A stretch of 47,654 nt of DNA from Magnetovibrio blakemorei (GTDB taxonomy: Bacteria; Pseudomonadota; Alphaproteobacteria; Rhodospirillales; Magnetovibrionaceae), in the NCBI RefSeq assembly GCF_001746755.1, contig NZ_MCGG01000054.1:1-47654 (forward strand), in the 5' to 3' direction. Each line of letters begins with the position of its first letter. The first letter of the stretch is position 1. The position numbers and the translations under genes are program-made. Positions 35,301 through 43,191 of the stretch are shown piece after piece. Below the pieces are notes generated by a model. It had not been told where the DNA came from and made no database searches. It was given only the letters and a program-made list of their open reading frames with translations.

Positions 35301-35788
35301 ATGGCCTGGCTTGGATCGGGGTCTTGCAGCATCAGCAAAATCATCGATGCCACAAAATCGTTGGAGGCCTGTTGTGCTTTTCCATCAGAACCCAGTTGCG
35401 CGCCCATAAGCCCCAGCGCCAAATGACCGTCCTGATCGCGCACCAAACGAAAGCTGGGGCCAAAAAATTCGATGGAGCGAGGAGCGACCACACCACGCAC
35501 CAAGGCTTTGGCGCTGAGCGAAATGGAAACTTCCGGAACCCGCGCCAAATCTTCCCCGCTGGGCAACGTGGTGTGCAGGTTAACAATGCGAATGTCGAGC
35601 GTGCGTTCCCATCCGGCCCAGGTGAGAATGGTGTCGTCTATCGACACGTTCACGCCACCTTTATAGACCTCTGCCAAGGCGTTTTTAATATAAGGGGTGA
35701 GAAAGCCAATCGACACCGGGCCGGTGGTCAGACGCCACGCAACCAAAAGCATAGCCACCAGCAGACCCAAACCGAGTCCGCCGATCAC
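32315..35788 (-). CDS. YhdP/AsmA-like giant membrane-anchored protein
   Basis: A protein of about 1157 aa: one N-terminal membrane helix (about residues 1-20) then a very long periplasmic beta-rich body. DUF3971-like in the first half, AsmA-like C-terminal part (LTDARASGPTIGITASGTVNMD; then LPLKADL-type repeats) and a proline-rich tail. YhdP, TamB and AsmA-like proteins bridge the membranes and help move phospholipid outward. The only ordinary start in frame is GTG 35788, but the positively charged residues expected before the membrane helix (VKRTIRG) lie upstream of it. A CTG at 35821 has AGGGGGG at good spacing, and an ATG at 35840 would be in frame if a G6 tract lost one base. The true start is thus uncertain. 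Confidence 0.85.
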   Translation of the reverse strand: MIGGLGLGLLVAMLLVAWRLTTGPVSIGFLTPYIKNALAEVYKGGVNVSIDDTILTWAGWERTLDIRIVNLHTTLPSGEDLARVPEVSISLSAKALVRGVVAPRSIEFFGPSFRLVRDQDGHLALGLMGAQLGSDGKAQQASNDFVASMILLMLQDPDPSQAMSYLKRMSIVSGDLSYEDQALGTTLQASNANAHFTRVQGGLEAELDLNLQAGDKVAAVSILGGYSVAGKRIDLGVSFEKVNPADFASLSPRMEALGALDIDLSGTTTLSMDQGGRIEGIGFDLSGAKGSIALPVSLAAQLDILAWAQRVAVDELHIQGRYEGSDEVLDINNLDMTLRAGENLYLPAPINHELPLKMLKTALSYAGDTGKLDVKDMQIGLRSPSIPDSEGPVANLTLAIEGLLKGPVTEPESEGERAAEAPPFAGLSLDLTGSVRNVAFNDLDSYWPKDLGIDARMWVIPNLRDGVAEHASVHVALRSDVGVGGGLALTALEGEIQASGLTVDYLAPMPPGKNAHGSATFTAERFDIKIDGADAFKGLKVLDGQVSLLKLQEDLPEADIQLKVSGPVPAALALIDHEPLGFASIIGLNPKGTDGTVTTNISLKLPLKADLLAEEVIAKADAHLSKARIKDSLFHKDLEKGDLQLTVTNDALDLKGTAVLGDVPVQIGWSHDFRGAALFRDHYEISGTIKEVLNLGALGIEVPDILARYMRGGAQANVNYTELSDGRQSLSARVDLANIHLAAPELGWDKPQGVPGIAVMELRLKGDVPVAIPKFSVSAPNMNIAGSVQFSKSGQLARVDIDTMRSGHTDVSGSLTPLKPLDANPPLANTPWELVLRGESLDVGLLWDEMLGIRDVSGQENLQDDNLMLDVAVDIRNVLIRKDRIMTDLIGSVYRENGQWRKLDVVGVVGEGERQGSIELMLDTDTDGLRYLSIASDKAGSALKTLDLYDNILGGTFDLKAAYTEVGKDAPLEGVVKVKNYAMIEAPAFAKLIGIMSLTGVLDALQGDGLNFDIFEAPFKLEKGVLHLTDARASGPTIGITASGTVNMDQKLLDIKGTVVPAYMINALLGKIPLIGELFTGPEKGGGLFAATYTMKGVEDNVEITVNPLSALAPGVLRGIFTDSGKETETPQGPKTPTIPPTPKSAPSDAVTPAPIK

Positions 35789-35896
35789 TTGAACAAAGCC
35801 TCTGATTGTGCGTTTGACCAGTGGACTTTCCCCCCTTCATCAAGGCATGCTGTTGACCCATCATGATGCCAACAGACTTAAAGAATTCAAAACAAC

Positions 35897-38800
35897 ATGC
35901 AGCTTTTTCAGTTCGATGCCAAAAACCTTCCCGCACCTGCTCACCCTCTGCAAGTGACGACGGACTGGGAGCGATTTATAGAAGCTGCCCACAAGCAAAG
36001 CAACGCTTCGCCTGAACTTCAAGCGGAACTGGTTCAATTTGCCGAAACCTTGAAAATGGACCCAATTGGCGCTCCGCTCGGCGCCTCCATTTTCGGAAAC
36101 GCCCCATTTCTTAGCTCATGCTGGATAAATGATCCACAGTTCACCAAAGAGCTGTTGGAACGGGGGCCTGATCAGATCAAAGATGCCATTATGGACGCCA
36201 CCCGCAATGACGGGCTGGATATGGATGAAACCGCGCTGAAAAAACACCTTCGGGTGCAAAAGCGGCGCATGGCGTTGACCGTCGCTTTGGCCGATATCAC
36301 CGGTTTATGGGACGTATTCGACGTCACCGGAACGCTGTCCGATTTTGCCGATGCCGCGACGTCCCGCGCATGTGCGGTGCTTTTGCGCACGTTGCACGAA
36401 CGCGGCAAAATCAAGTTGAAGGACTTAAACGACCCCGAGCGCGGTTCTGGCCTGGTGGTGCTGGGCATGGGTAAGTTGGGCGGACGCGAGCTGAATTATT
36501 CATCCGACATCGATTTAATCTTGCTGTTTGACCCCGACGTGATTGAAACCGACGCGCCGATGGACCTGCAACACAGTTTTGTCCGCCTGGCGCGGGGGTT
36601 GGTGAGCTTGCTCGATGAGCGTACCGCCGACGGTTATGTGTTTCGTACCGATTTGCGACTACGCCCCGATCCGGGTTCCACACCCTTGGCGCTGTCCACG
36701 CACGCCGCAGAACAGTATTATGAAAGCATCGGCCAAAACTGGGAACGCGCCGCCATGATCAAGGCGCGGCCCATTGCCGGCGACAAAGACGCGGGTGCCG
36801 CGTTCTTGGCCCACTTAAAACCCTTTGTTTGGCGCAAAAATTTAGATTTCGCCACGATCCAAGACATTCAATCCATCAAGCGCCAAATCAACGCTCACAA
36901 GGGTGGCTCCGACATCAAACTGCACGGCCACAACGTCAAGCTGGGGCGCGGCGGCATTCGTGAAATTGAGTTTTATGCACAAACCCAGCAATTGATTTGG
37001 GGCGGACGCGATCGCAATTTGCGTAAAATTCCGACCCTACAAGCCCTTAACGCCTTGGTTGACGCTGGTCTTGAGACCGCCGCCAACGCCCAGGTTTTAG
37101 ACCAAGCTTACCGCTACCTGCGCCGGGTCGAGCACCGTTTGCAAATGGTTGACGATGCCCAGACCCACACCCTGCCCGAAGATGATGAGGGTCTCAACGC
37201 CATCGCCACGTTCTTGGGCTACGACGGCGTTCAAGCCTTCGCCACAGAGCTTTTGGGCACCTTAAAGCAGGTGGAAAAACTTTATGCCGAGCTCTTTGCC
37301 GAGGGTGAGCCGCTTTCCGACAGCGGATCTGAAGGGGGGAATTTGGTCTTCACCGGAGGCGAACCTGATCCCGAAACCCTGAAGACGCTGGCCAATATGG
37401 GTTACAAAAATCCCGAAACCGTCGATGTGACCGTGCGCGGCTGGCATCACGCGCGCCATCGTTCAACCCGCTCGGCCCGATCCCGCGCCATCTTGACGGA
37501 ACTGATGCCGCTCATTTTGAAAACCATGGCCGCCACCGCCGATCCCGACAGCGCCTTGCTGCGCTTTGATGAATTTTTATCCAAGTTGCCCGCAGGCGTA
37601 CAGCTGTTTTCGATGTTTCAAGCCAACCCGCAAATGCTGGAACTGATCGCCGATATTTTGGGCACGGCGCCAAGGCTGGCGGAACACTTGGCGCACAAGG
37701 CCAATATCTTGGACGGTGTACTGACGCCAGGCTTCTTCGATAAGCCTCCCAATGCCGAAGAGATGCGCCTTGAGCTTGAGCACGTCTTGCAAGACGGCAC
37801 CTGCATGGAAGAGGTTTTGGATTTGGCCCGGCGCTGGGCCAAGGACCGCAAATTCCAAGTTGGGGTACAAGTTCTGAAAGGCACGATTAAAGAACGCGAA
37901 AGCCAACGCGCCCTCACCGACATTGCCGAAACCCTGTTGACGACGCTACAGCCGCGTGTCGAAGCTGAATTTGCCACCCAGCACGGTGTCGTTCCCGGCG
38001 GTGCATTGTGCGTTGTGGCGTTCGGAAAACTGGGCGGCGGGGAAAAAACGCCAACGTCCGACATGGACATCACCTTGGTTTACGATTTTGATGCCGAGGC
38101 GACGGCCTCCAACGGTCCCAAACCGCTGGCCGTCAGCCAATATTTTGCCCGTCTCAGCCAACGCTTGATCAATGCCTTATCCGCACAAACGGCAGAAGGC
38201 GCATTATACGAAGTCGATATGCGCCTGCGTCCCAGCGGCAACGCCGGGCCTATTGCGACATCCCTCATCGCATTCGAAAAATATTTTAAAACCGAGGCCT
38301 GGACATGGGAGCATATGGCCCTGACCCGCGCCCGCGCGCTCACGGGTCCCCAAGATCTCCAGACCAAAGTTCAAGCCGTCATCTTTGCAACGCTCACCTC
38401 TGAACGCAATGTCGACAAGCTGGTGGTTGACGTCGCGGACATGCGCACGCGCATGGATGCACAACGCCACACCGATATGATCTGGGAAATCAAAAACTTC
38501 CGCGGCGGCTTGGTGGATATCGAATTCATATCGCAATATTTGCAGCTCAAAAACGGCCATGCCCACCCGGAAATTTTGTCTCCCAACACCCGCACGGCCC
38601 TGAGCAACCTAAAAGAGGCCCGCATTTTAGAACCATCCATCGCAACCCGCCTGATCCAAACACTGGATTTATGGCAATCCATTCAAGGGCTGTTGCGCCT
38701 AACGGTGACGGCTGCGCAACGCGCACGTGCGGACTACGTCATGGCCCCTTCCCTGCAACAGCACATCTGTCGCCTGGTGGGGTCGGATACCTTTGAAGGT

Positions 38801-38935
38801 GCTCAAACACAAATCAAAGCCACCGCAGACGAAGTCCTGGCGATTTTTGAGGCCCTCGTTGAAATCCCGGCCGCCTCCGCGCGCCCCCATGTGACTTCAG
38901 ATCTGAGCGATGCCAATCAAAGCAATGGAAAATAA
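35897..38935 (+). CDS. glnE: Glutamine synthetase adenylyltransferase / deadenylase GlnE
   Basis: A 1012-aa two-headed enzyme that switches glutamine synthetase off and on by adding and removing AMP. The first nucleotidyltransferase centre is GKLGGRELNYSSDIDLIL (about 193-210) and the second GKLGGGEKTPTSDMDITLVY (about 713-732), each with the S-D-x-D metal-binding pair. Family segments GGIREIEFYAQ and FRGGLVDIEFI follow each centre. It is normally controlled by PII protein. Divergent from the YhdP-like gene. Confidence 0.96.
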   Translation: MQLFQFDAKNLPAPAHPLQVTTDWERFIEAAHKQSNASPELQAELVQFAETLKMDPIGAPLGASIFGNAPFLSSCWINDPQFTKELLERGPDQIKDAIMDATRNDGLDMDETALKKHLRVQKRRMALTVALADITGLWDVFDVTGTLSDFADAATSRACAVLLRTLHERGKIKLKDLNDPERGSGLVVLGMGKLGGRELNYSSDIDLILLFDPDVIETDAPMDLQHSFVRLARGLVSLLDERTADGYVFRTDLRLRPDPGSTPLALSTHAAEQYYESIGQNWERAAMIKARPIAGDKDAGAAFLAHLKPFVWRKNLDFATIQDIQSIKRQINAHKGGSDIKLHGHNVKLGRGGIREIEFYAQTQQLIWGGRDRNLRKIPTLQALNALVDAGLETAANAQVLDQAYRYLRRVEHRLQMVDDAQTHTLPEDDEGLNAIATFLGYDGVQAFATELLGTLKQVEKLYAELFAEGEPLSDSGSEGGNLVFTGGEPDPETLKTLANMGYKNPETVDVTVRGWHHARHRSTRSARSRAILTELMPLILKTMAATADPDSALLRFDEFLSKLPAGVQLFSMFQANPQMLELIADILGTAPRLAEHLAHKANILDGVLTPGFFDKPPNAEEMRLELEHVLQDGTCMEEVLDLARRWAKDRKFQVGVQVLKGTIKERESQRALTDIAETLLTTLQPRVEAEFATQHGVVPGGALCVVAFGKLGGGEKTPTSDMDITLVYDFDAEATASNGPKPLAVSQYFARLSQRLINALSAQTAEGALYEVDMRLRPSGNAGPIATSLIAFEKYFKTEAWTWEHMALTRARALTGPQDLQTKVQAVIFATLTSERNVDKLVVDVADMRTRMDAQRHTDMIWEIKNFRGGLVDIEFISQYLQLKNGHAHPEILSPNTRTALSNLKEARILEPSIATRLIQTLDLWQSIQGLLRLTVTAAQRARADYVMAPSLQQHICRLVGSDTFEGAQTQIKATADEVLAIFEALVEIPAASARPHVTSDLSDANQSNGK

Positions 38936-39053
38936 ACGCTCTCAAACCACACTCAATTTAACACTTTTTATTGTGTTGTATTTAAGGAAGGCGTAGACTC
39001 CCAGCCGCAATGCGGCAAAAGCAACACGATCCATTCTGACGGAGGACGAACAC

Positions 39054-40061
39054 ATGACGGCTGCCACCACAAAAGCAAAAGCCAAGGCAACCACGATGAC
39101 CACAGCGATTGAAGCTAAGCAAGATCCGCTTGAGCCCAACGCCACCGTCCCTGTCACGGCCAAAACCAAAGTTCAACTGCCGCGTCCGTCCATCCACAAA
39201 AGCCACGCATTGCTGCAACATGACCGCGATGTGAAAAAGAAATCGCCGCTGCCCGAAAACTATCCCTACAAAACCCGTATGAACAGAGGCCAGTACGAAG
39301 CCCGCAAGCAAGAACTTCAAATCGAATTGTTGAAGGTTCAAAACTGGGTGAAAGATACCGGACAGCGCGTTTTGTGCATATTTGAAGGTCGCGATGCGGC
39401 CGGCAAGGGCGGCACCATCAAACGCTTTACGGAACACTTAAATCCCCGTGGTGCGCGCGTCGTTGCCCTGGAAAAACCCACCGAAGAAGAACGCGGACAA
39501 TGGTACTTCCAGCGCTATGTGGAACAGTTGCCGACCAAAGGGGAAATCGTGTTTTTCGATCGCTCTTGGTACAACCGTGCCGGGGTTGAACGGGTGATGG
39601 GGTTTTGCTCCCCCGCCGAATACATGGAATTTATGCGTCAAGTTCCCGAATTTGAACGTATGCTGGTGCGCAGTGGTATTCGCTTGTTCAAGTTCTGGTT
39701 TTCGGTCAGCCGCGATGAGCAACTGTTTCGCTTTCAATCGCGCCAAAACGATCCGCTCAAGCATTGGAAGCTGAGCCCGGTGGACGTGGAATCTCTGGAC
39801 CGCTGGGATGAGTATTCCGAAGCCAAAGAAAGCATGTTTTTTTACACCCACACCGCCGACGCGCCGTGGACCGTGGTACGCTCTGATGACAAAAAGCGCG
39901 CGCGCGTCAACTGCATGCGCCACTTCTTGGCCTCCATGCCTTACCCCGGCAAGGACGACGACGTGAACACCACGCCCGATCCACGCCTTGTCGGTTATGC
40001 CGATTCATTCTATGAAAAATTGGACGACTTCGATCCGGAGAAGAAAAAGCTCCGCATTTGA
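39054..40061 (+). CDS. ppk2: Polyphosphate kinase 2 family protein
   Basis: A 335-aa PPK2, which transfers phosphate between polyphosphate and nucleotides. Walker A GRDAAGKGGT is at 112-121, Walker B FFDRSWYNRAG about 173-183, and KLSPVDVESLDRWDEYSEA is the lid-side family motif. The length and a single PPK2 domain suit class I. The first 60 residues are a disordered, alanine/lysine-rich extension. GGAGG lies about 8 bases before ATG. It lies between glnE and bcp on the same strand. Confidence 0.94.
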   Translation: MTAATTKAKAKATTMTTAIEAKQDPLEPNATVPVTAKTKVQLPRPSIHKSHALLQHDRDVKKKSPLPENYPYKTRMNRGQYEARKQELQIELLKVQNWVKDTGQRVLCIFEGRDAAGKGGTIKRFTEHLNPRGARVVALEKPTEEERGQWYFQRYVEQLPTKGEIVFFDRSWYNRAGVERVMGFCSPAEYMEFMRQVPEFERMLVRSGIRLFKFWFSVSRDEQLFRFQSRQNDPLKHWKLSPVDVESLDRWDEYSEAKESMFFYTHTADAPWTVVRSDDKKRARVNCMRHFLASMPYPGKDDDVNTTPDPRLVGYADSFYEKLDDFDPEKKKLRI

Positions 40062-40082
40062 TGACTTTGTTTGAGGACTGAT

Positions 40083-40547
40083 ATGAGCATTTCCATTGGC
40101 GATAAAGCGCCCGCATTTGACCTGCCCACCGACGGCGACGGTCGCCTCAAGCTTGCCGACTTAAAAGGCAAGGCCATAGTGCTGTATTTTTACCCCAAGG
40201 ACTCCACCCCCGGCTGCACCACCGAAGGCAACGATTTCGCCGCCTTGCACGCCGATTTCGTCAAGGCCGGCGCGGTGGTCTTGGGTGCGTCCAAAGACAG
40301 CGTGAAACGCCACGACACCTTCAAAGCCAAACAGGGTTTTCCATTCCCGTTGCTGTCGGACGAAGACGGTGTCTTGTGTGAGGCGTATGGCGTGTGGGTG
40401 TTGAAAAAGAATTATGGCCGCGAATATATGGGTATTGAGCGGGCCACGTTTCTCGTCGACGCCAAGGGCAAAATTGCAAACATTTGGCGCAAGGTGCGGG
40501 TCAAGGGCCATGCCGCCGAAGTGCTCGAAGCTGTCCAAGCCCTGTGA
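40083..40547 (+). CDS. bcp: Peroxiredoxin Bcp/PrxQ
   Basis: A 154-aa thiol peroxidase. The peroxidatic cysteine is C45 in YPKDSTPGCTTEGNDF, with the partner threonine and later arginine in IERATFLVD. The resolving cysteine found five residues later in E. coli Bcp is absent here, so it probably works as a 1-Cys or uses another thiol. GAGGAC lies before ATG 40083. The stop codon overlaps the next start by GTGA. Confidence 0.94.
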   Translation: MSISIGDKAPAFDLPTDGDGRLKLADLKGKAIVLYFYPKDSTPGCTTEGNDFAALHADFVKAGAVVLGASKDSVKRHDTFKAKQGFPFPLLSDEDGVLCEAYGVWVLKKNYGREYMGIERATFLVDAKGKIANIWRKVRVKGHAAEVLEAVQAL

Positions 40548-41353
40548 CAACTCCCGTGACGCTCTCAGACGCCGCATGCCGCGTTTTGAACACCGCCGAT
40601 CCCGCAGAAAAAGTGCGTCTGACGTATGCGTATGCGCATGAGTGGCGCGCAGGTAACATCGCTGAGATTGGCACATCCTCGCCGCCTGATCGTCCGGCCC
40701 GCCCGGTCAAGCCGGTCCTGTGCCCGCCCTCAGACATGCCCAAACGATCCGCCGGGGGCGGCAAGCGGCGCACCAATTTGATCCATGCCATCGCCCACAT
40801 TGAGCTCAACGCCATCGACTTGGCGTGGGATGCGGTGGCGCGCTTTGCCCCCTTGAATTTACCCAAAGCCTTTTATGACGACTGGGTTCGGGTCGCCGAA
40901 GACGAAGCGCGTCATTTCGAGATGCTGCAAAATCGCTTGGTCGAGTTGGGGGCCAGTTACGGCGACATCCCCGCCCATGACGGTCTGTGGGAAGCCGCAC
41001 TGAACACCAATGATGATGTTTTGGCACGCATGGCGCTCGCACCCATGCTGCTGGAGGCGCGTGGTCTAGACACCACGCCTGCAACAGTTGAACGATTGCG
41101 AGCCAATGGCGACGACGCCACCGCCGACATCTTTGAATTGATCGGAGAAGAAGAAATCAGCCACGTCGCCGCCGGCGTTCGGTGGTTTGAATATGTCTGC
41201 GAGCAACGCCATTTGCCCCCAACGCCGACCTTCAAATCCTTGGTGAGGGAGCGCTACAAAGGCCAAATCAAGCCGCCCTTCAACGTCCCGGCGCGCACCC
41301 AGGCGGGGATGCGGGCTGACTATTATGAACCCGACTGCGCAGCGAAGGCTTGA
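40544..41353 (+). CDS. DUF455 ferritin-like domain protein
   Basis: A 269-aa protein starting at GTG 40544, which overlaps the bcp stop (GTGA), so translation is coupled. Helical bundle with likely di-iron ligands in HIELNAIDL (about 87-95), EDEARHFEML (about 126-135) and EEEISHVAAG (about 204-213), the pattern of DUF455 (PF04305), related to ferritin-like and MiaE-type proteins. Reaction unknown. Coupling to a peroxidase gene hints at an oxidant or iron role, by inference. Confidence 0.9.
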   Translation: MTTPVTLSDAACRVLNTADPAEKVRLTYAYAHEWRAGNIAEIGTSSPPDRPARPVKPVLCPPSDMPKRSAGGGKRRTNLIHAIAHIELNAIDLAWDAVARFAPLNLPKAFYDDWVRVAEDEARHFEMLQNRLVELGASYGDIPAHDGLWEAALNTNDDVLARMALAPMLLEARGLDTTPATVERLRANGDDATADIFELIGEEEISHVAAGVRWFEYVCEQRHLPPTPTFKSLVRERYKGQIKPPFNVPARTQAGMRADYYEPDCAAKA

Positions 41354-41437
41354 AACTATCTGCGTGCACCGCTAGTACTCATACGATTGATTTCAACGGG
41401 CCTGCCCTTTTTATGATGGCCACAAGGACCAAAACCG

Positions 41438-41968
41438 ATGAGCGACACGGCTAAAGGCAAACCCGCCCCCCTCCCTGCTGAGCCCCCTGCAGAGGATGAA
41501 GTGGCTCCAGAAGCTCCCAAAGGCAAGCTGGCGGGAAAGATGAAATATATCATCATCGGTTTAGGGGCTTTGGTTTTGATCGGTGGCGGCGCAGGGGTTT
41601 ATTTTTCCGGCATTTTGCACGTGGAAAAAGCTCACGAGACCACCGTCATGCTGCCCGGACCGCCCGTGTATTACGAACTTCCCCGCATCACCGTGGACAT
41701 AAAGCCCACCGAAAGGCGGGCGCGTCCGTTTATCCGCCTAGGCATGCAGGTCGAGCTGCAAGGCGAAAGCGCAAAATTGGCCTTTGTGGCAAACGAAGTC
41801 AAAATCATGGACTCCATTCAGGCTCAACTGCGCGCCACCACCCCCGATGAACTGAGCGGCGAAGAAGGCACACAGCGCCTGCGTGAAGACATCCTCATCA
41901 TCATCAACCGCATCATTAAGCCGGAAATCGCCATCACGGTGCTGTACAAAGAAATCTTCATTCGCTGA
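41438..41968 (+). CDS. fliL: Flagellar basal-body protein FliL
   Basis: A 176-aa single-pass membrane protein: proline-rich cytoplasmic N-terminus, membrane helix about 35-60, and a periplasmic domain with PRITVDIKP, RPFIRLGMQVEL and a final IITVLYKEIFIR-like end. FliL sits beside the stator and supports motor torque. AAGGA lies before ATG. No other flagellar gene is in the window. Confidence 0.9.
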   Translation: MSDTAKGKPAPLPAEPPAEDEVAPEAPKGKLAGKMKYIIIGLGALVLIGGGAGVYFSGILHVEKAHETTVMLPGPPVYYELPRITVDIKPTERRARPFIRLGMQVELQGESAKLAFVANEVKIMDSIQAQLRATTPDELSGEEGTQRLREDILIIINRIIKPEIAITVLYKEIFIR

Positions 41969-41982
41969 CTTGGGGTTAGACC

Positions 41983-43111
41983 CTAGTCGATGTCTTGAAT
42001 GTCCGCGCTACCGCCCTTAACCCGGTGCGCCAGGGCGGCTTCCATGAACTGATCCAAATCGCCGTCGAGCACGGCTCCGGTGCTGGAGGTTTCCACACCG
42101 GTGCGCAAATCCTTGACCATCTGGTAGGGCTGCAACACGTAAGAACGGATTTGGTGGCCCCAGCCGATGTCGGTTTTGGCGTCGTGTTCCGCCTGAGACG
42201 CTTCTTCCCGACGCCGCAGTTCCGCCTCATACAAGCGCGCATTCAACATTTTGTAAGCGGCAGCGCGGTTCTTGTGCTGGGAGCGGTCGCTTTGACACTG
42301 CACCACAATGCCGGACGGAATGTGGGTGATGCGCACGGCGGAATCGGTCTTGTTGATGTGCTGTCCGCCCGCACCGCTGGCGCGATAGGTATCGACCCGC
42401 AAATCCTTATCGTCATAGGCGATTTCAATGTCGTCGTCGATTTCGGGATAGACCCAGACGGAGGAAAAGCTGGTGTGGCGCCGGGCACTGGAATCGTAGG
42501 GCGAAATGCGCACCAAACGGTGCACGCCGCATTCGGTTTTCATCCACCCATAGGCGTTGTCGCCGGAAATTTTGATGGTGGCCGATTTGATGCCCGCTTC
42601 TTCACCGGCACTTTCTTCCAGCCATTCGGTTTTGTAGCCGTGTTGTTCGGCCCAGCGCACATACATGCGCGTAATCATTTCCGCCCAGTCTTGGGCTTCG
42701 GTACCGCCCGCGCCCGCGTGGACTTCCAAATAACAATTGTTGGCGTCGGCTTCGCCGGACAACAAGGTCTGCAATTCAGCCTTGGCGGCCCGGTCGCGGG
42801 CGGCGATAAGGGCGTTTTCGGCCTCCGTGACGATGCCCGCATCGTCTTCGGCCTCACCCATTTCAATCAGTTCAAGATTGTCGACCAGATCGGATACCAA
42901 AGCGTCGATTTCTTTGATCAACCCGTCCAGCTTGGTGCGCTCTTTCATCAAAGCTTGGGCCTTGGCGGCGTCGTTCCACAGCTCAGGCTCTTCGGCCAGG
43001 GCGTTCAGTTCTTCAAGACGCAGAACAGCTTGGTCGTAGTCAAAGATGCCTCCTCAGCAGTTCCAGCGACTGCTTGAGGTCTTGAGTAACGGTTTCGATC
43101 TCGGCGCGCAT
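41983..43111 (-). CDS. prfB: Peptide chain release factor 2, with programmed +1 frameshift
   Basis: A 375-aa RF2 encoded in two frames. Codons 1-23 run from ATG 43111 to CTT at 43043-43045, followed in frame by TGA (43040-43042); a +1 shift at CTT-TGA-C leads to the main frame (43041 to 41983). GGQ, which drives peptide release, is at 248-250 ([11 protein letters not shown]). The stop-codon tripeptide is SPY (203-205) rather than SPF of E. coli; SPY is common in alphaproteobacteria. An AGGAGG just before the shift site makes it efficient. When RF2 is low, shifting is favoured, so the protein controls its own level. Confidence 0.96.
43039..43054 (-). promoter_or_regulatory. RF2 +1 frameshift site
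   Basis: Read on the minus strand: AGGAGG-CAT-CTT-TGA-C. The internal Shine-Dalgarno AGGAGG (43049-43054) is 3 bases before the slippery CTT, as in E. coli prfB. Confidence 0.95.
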
Positions 43112-43191
43112 GTGCGTCGGTCCTTTTCGGTGAAAATGGTTGAGGCTTTGTACCCGCAACACCCCTTTGGCACAAGAGTGGAACGGCGTCT

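Noticed and set aside
43040-43042. In-frame TGA early in prfB as a sign of a broken gene
   Set aside because: It is the standard autoregulatory frameshift site, with internal AGGAGG and CTT-TGA-C.
41995-43077. 360-aa open frame opposite prfB
   Set aside because: Shadow frame; prfB is certain.
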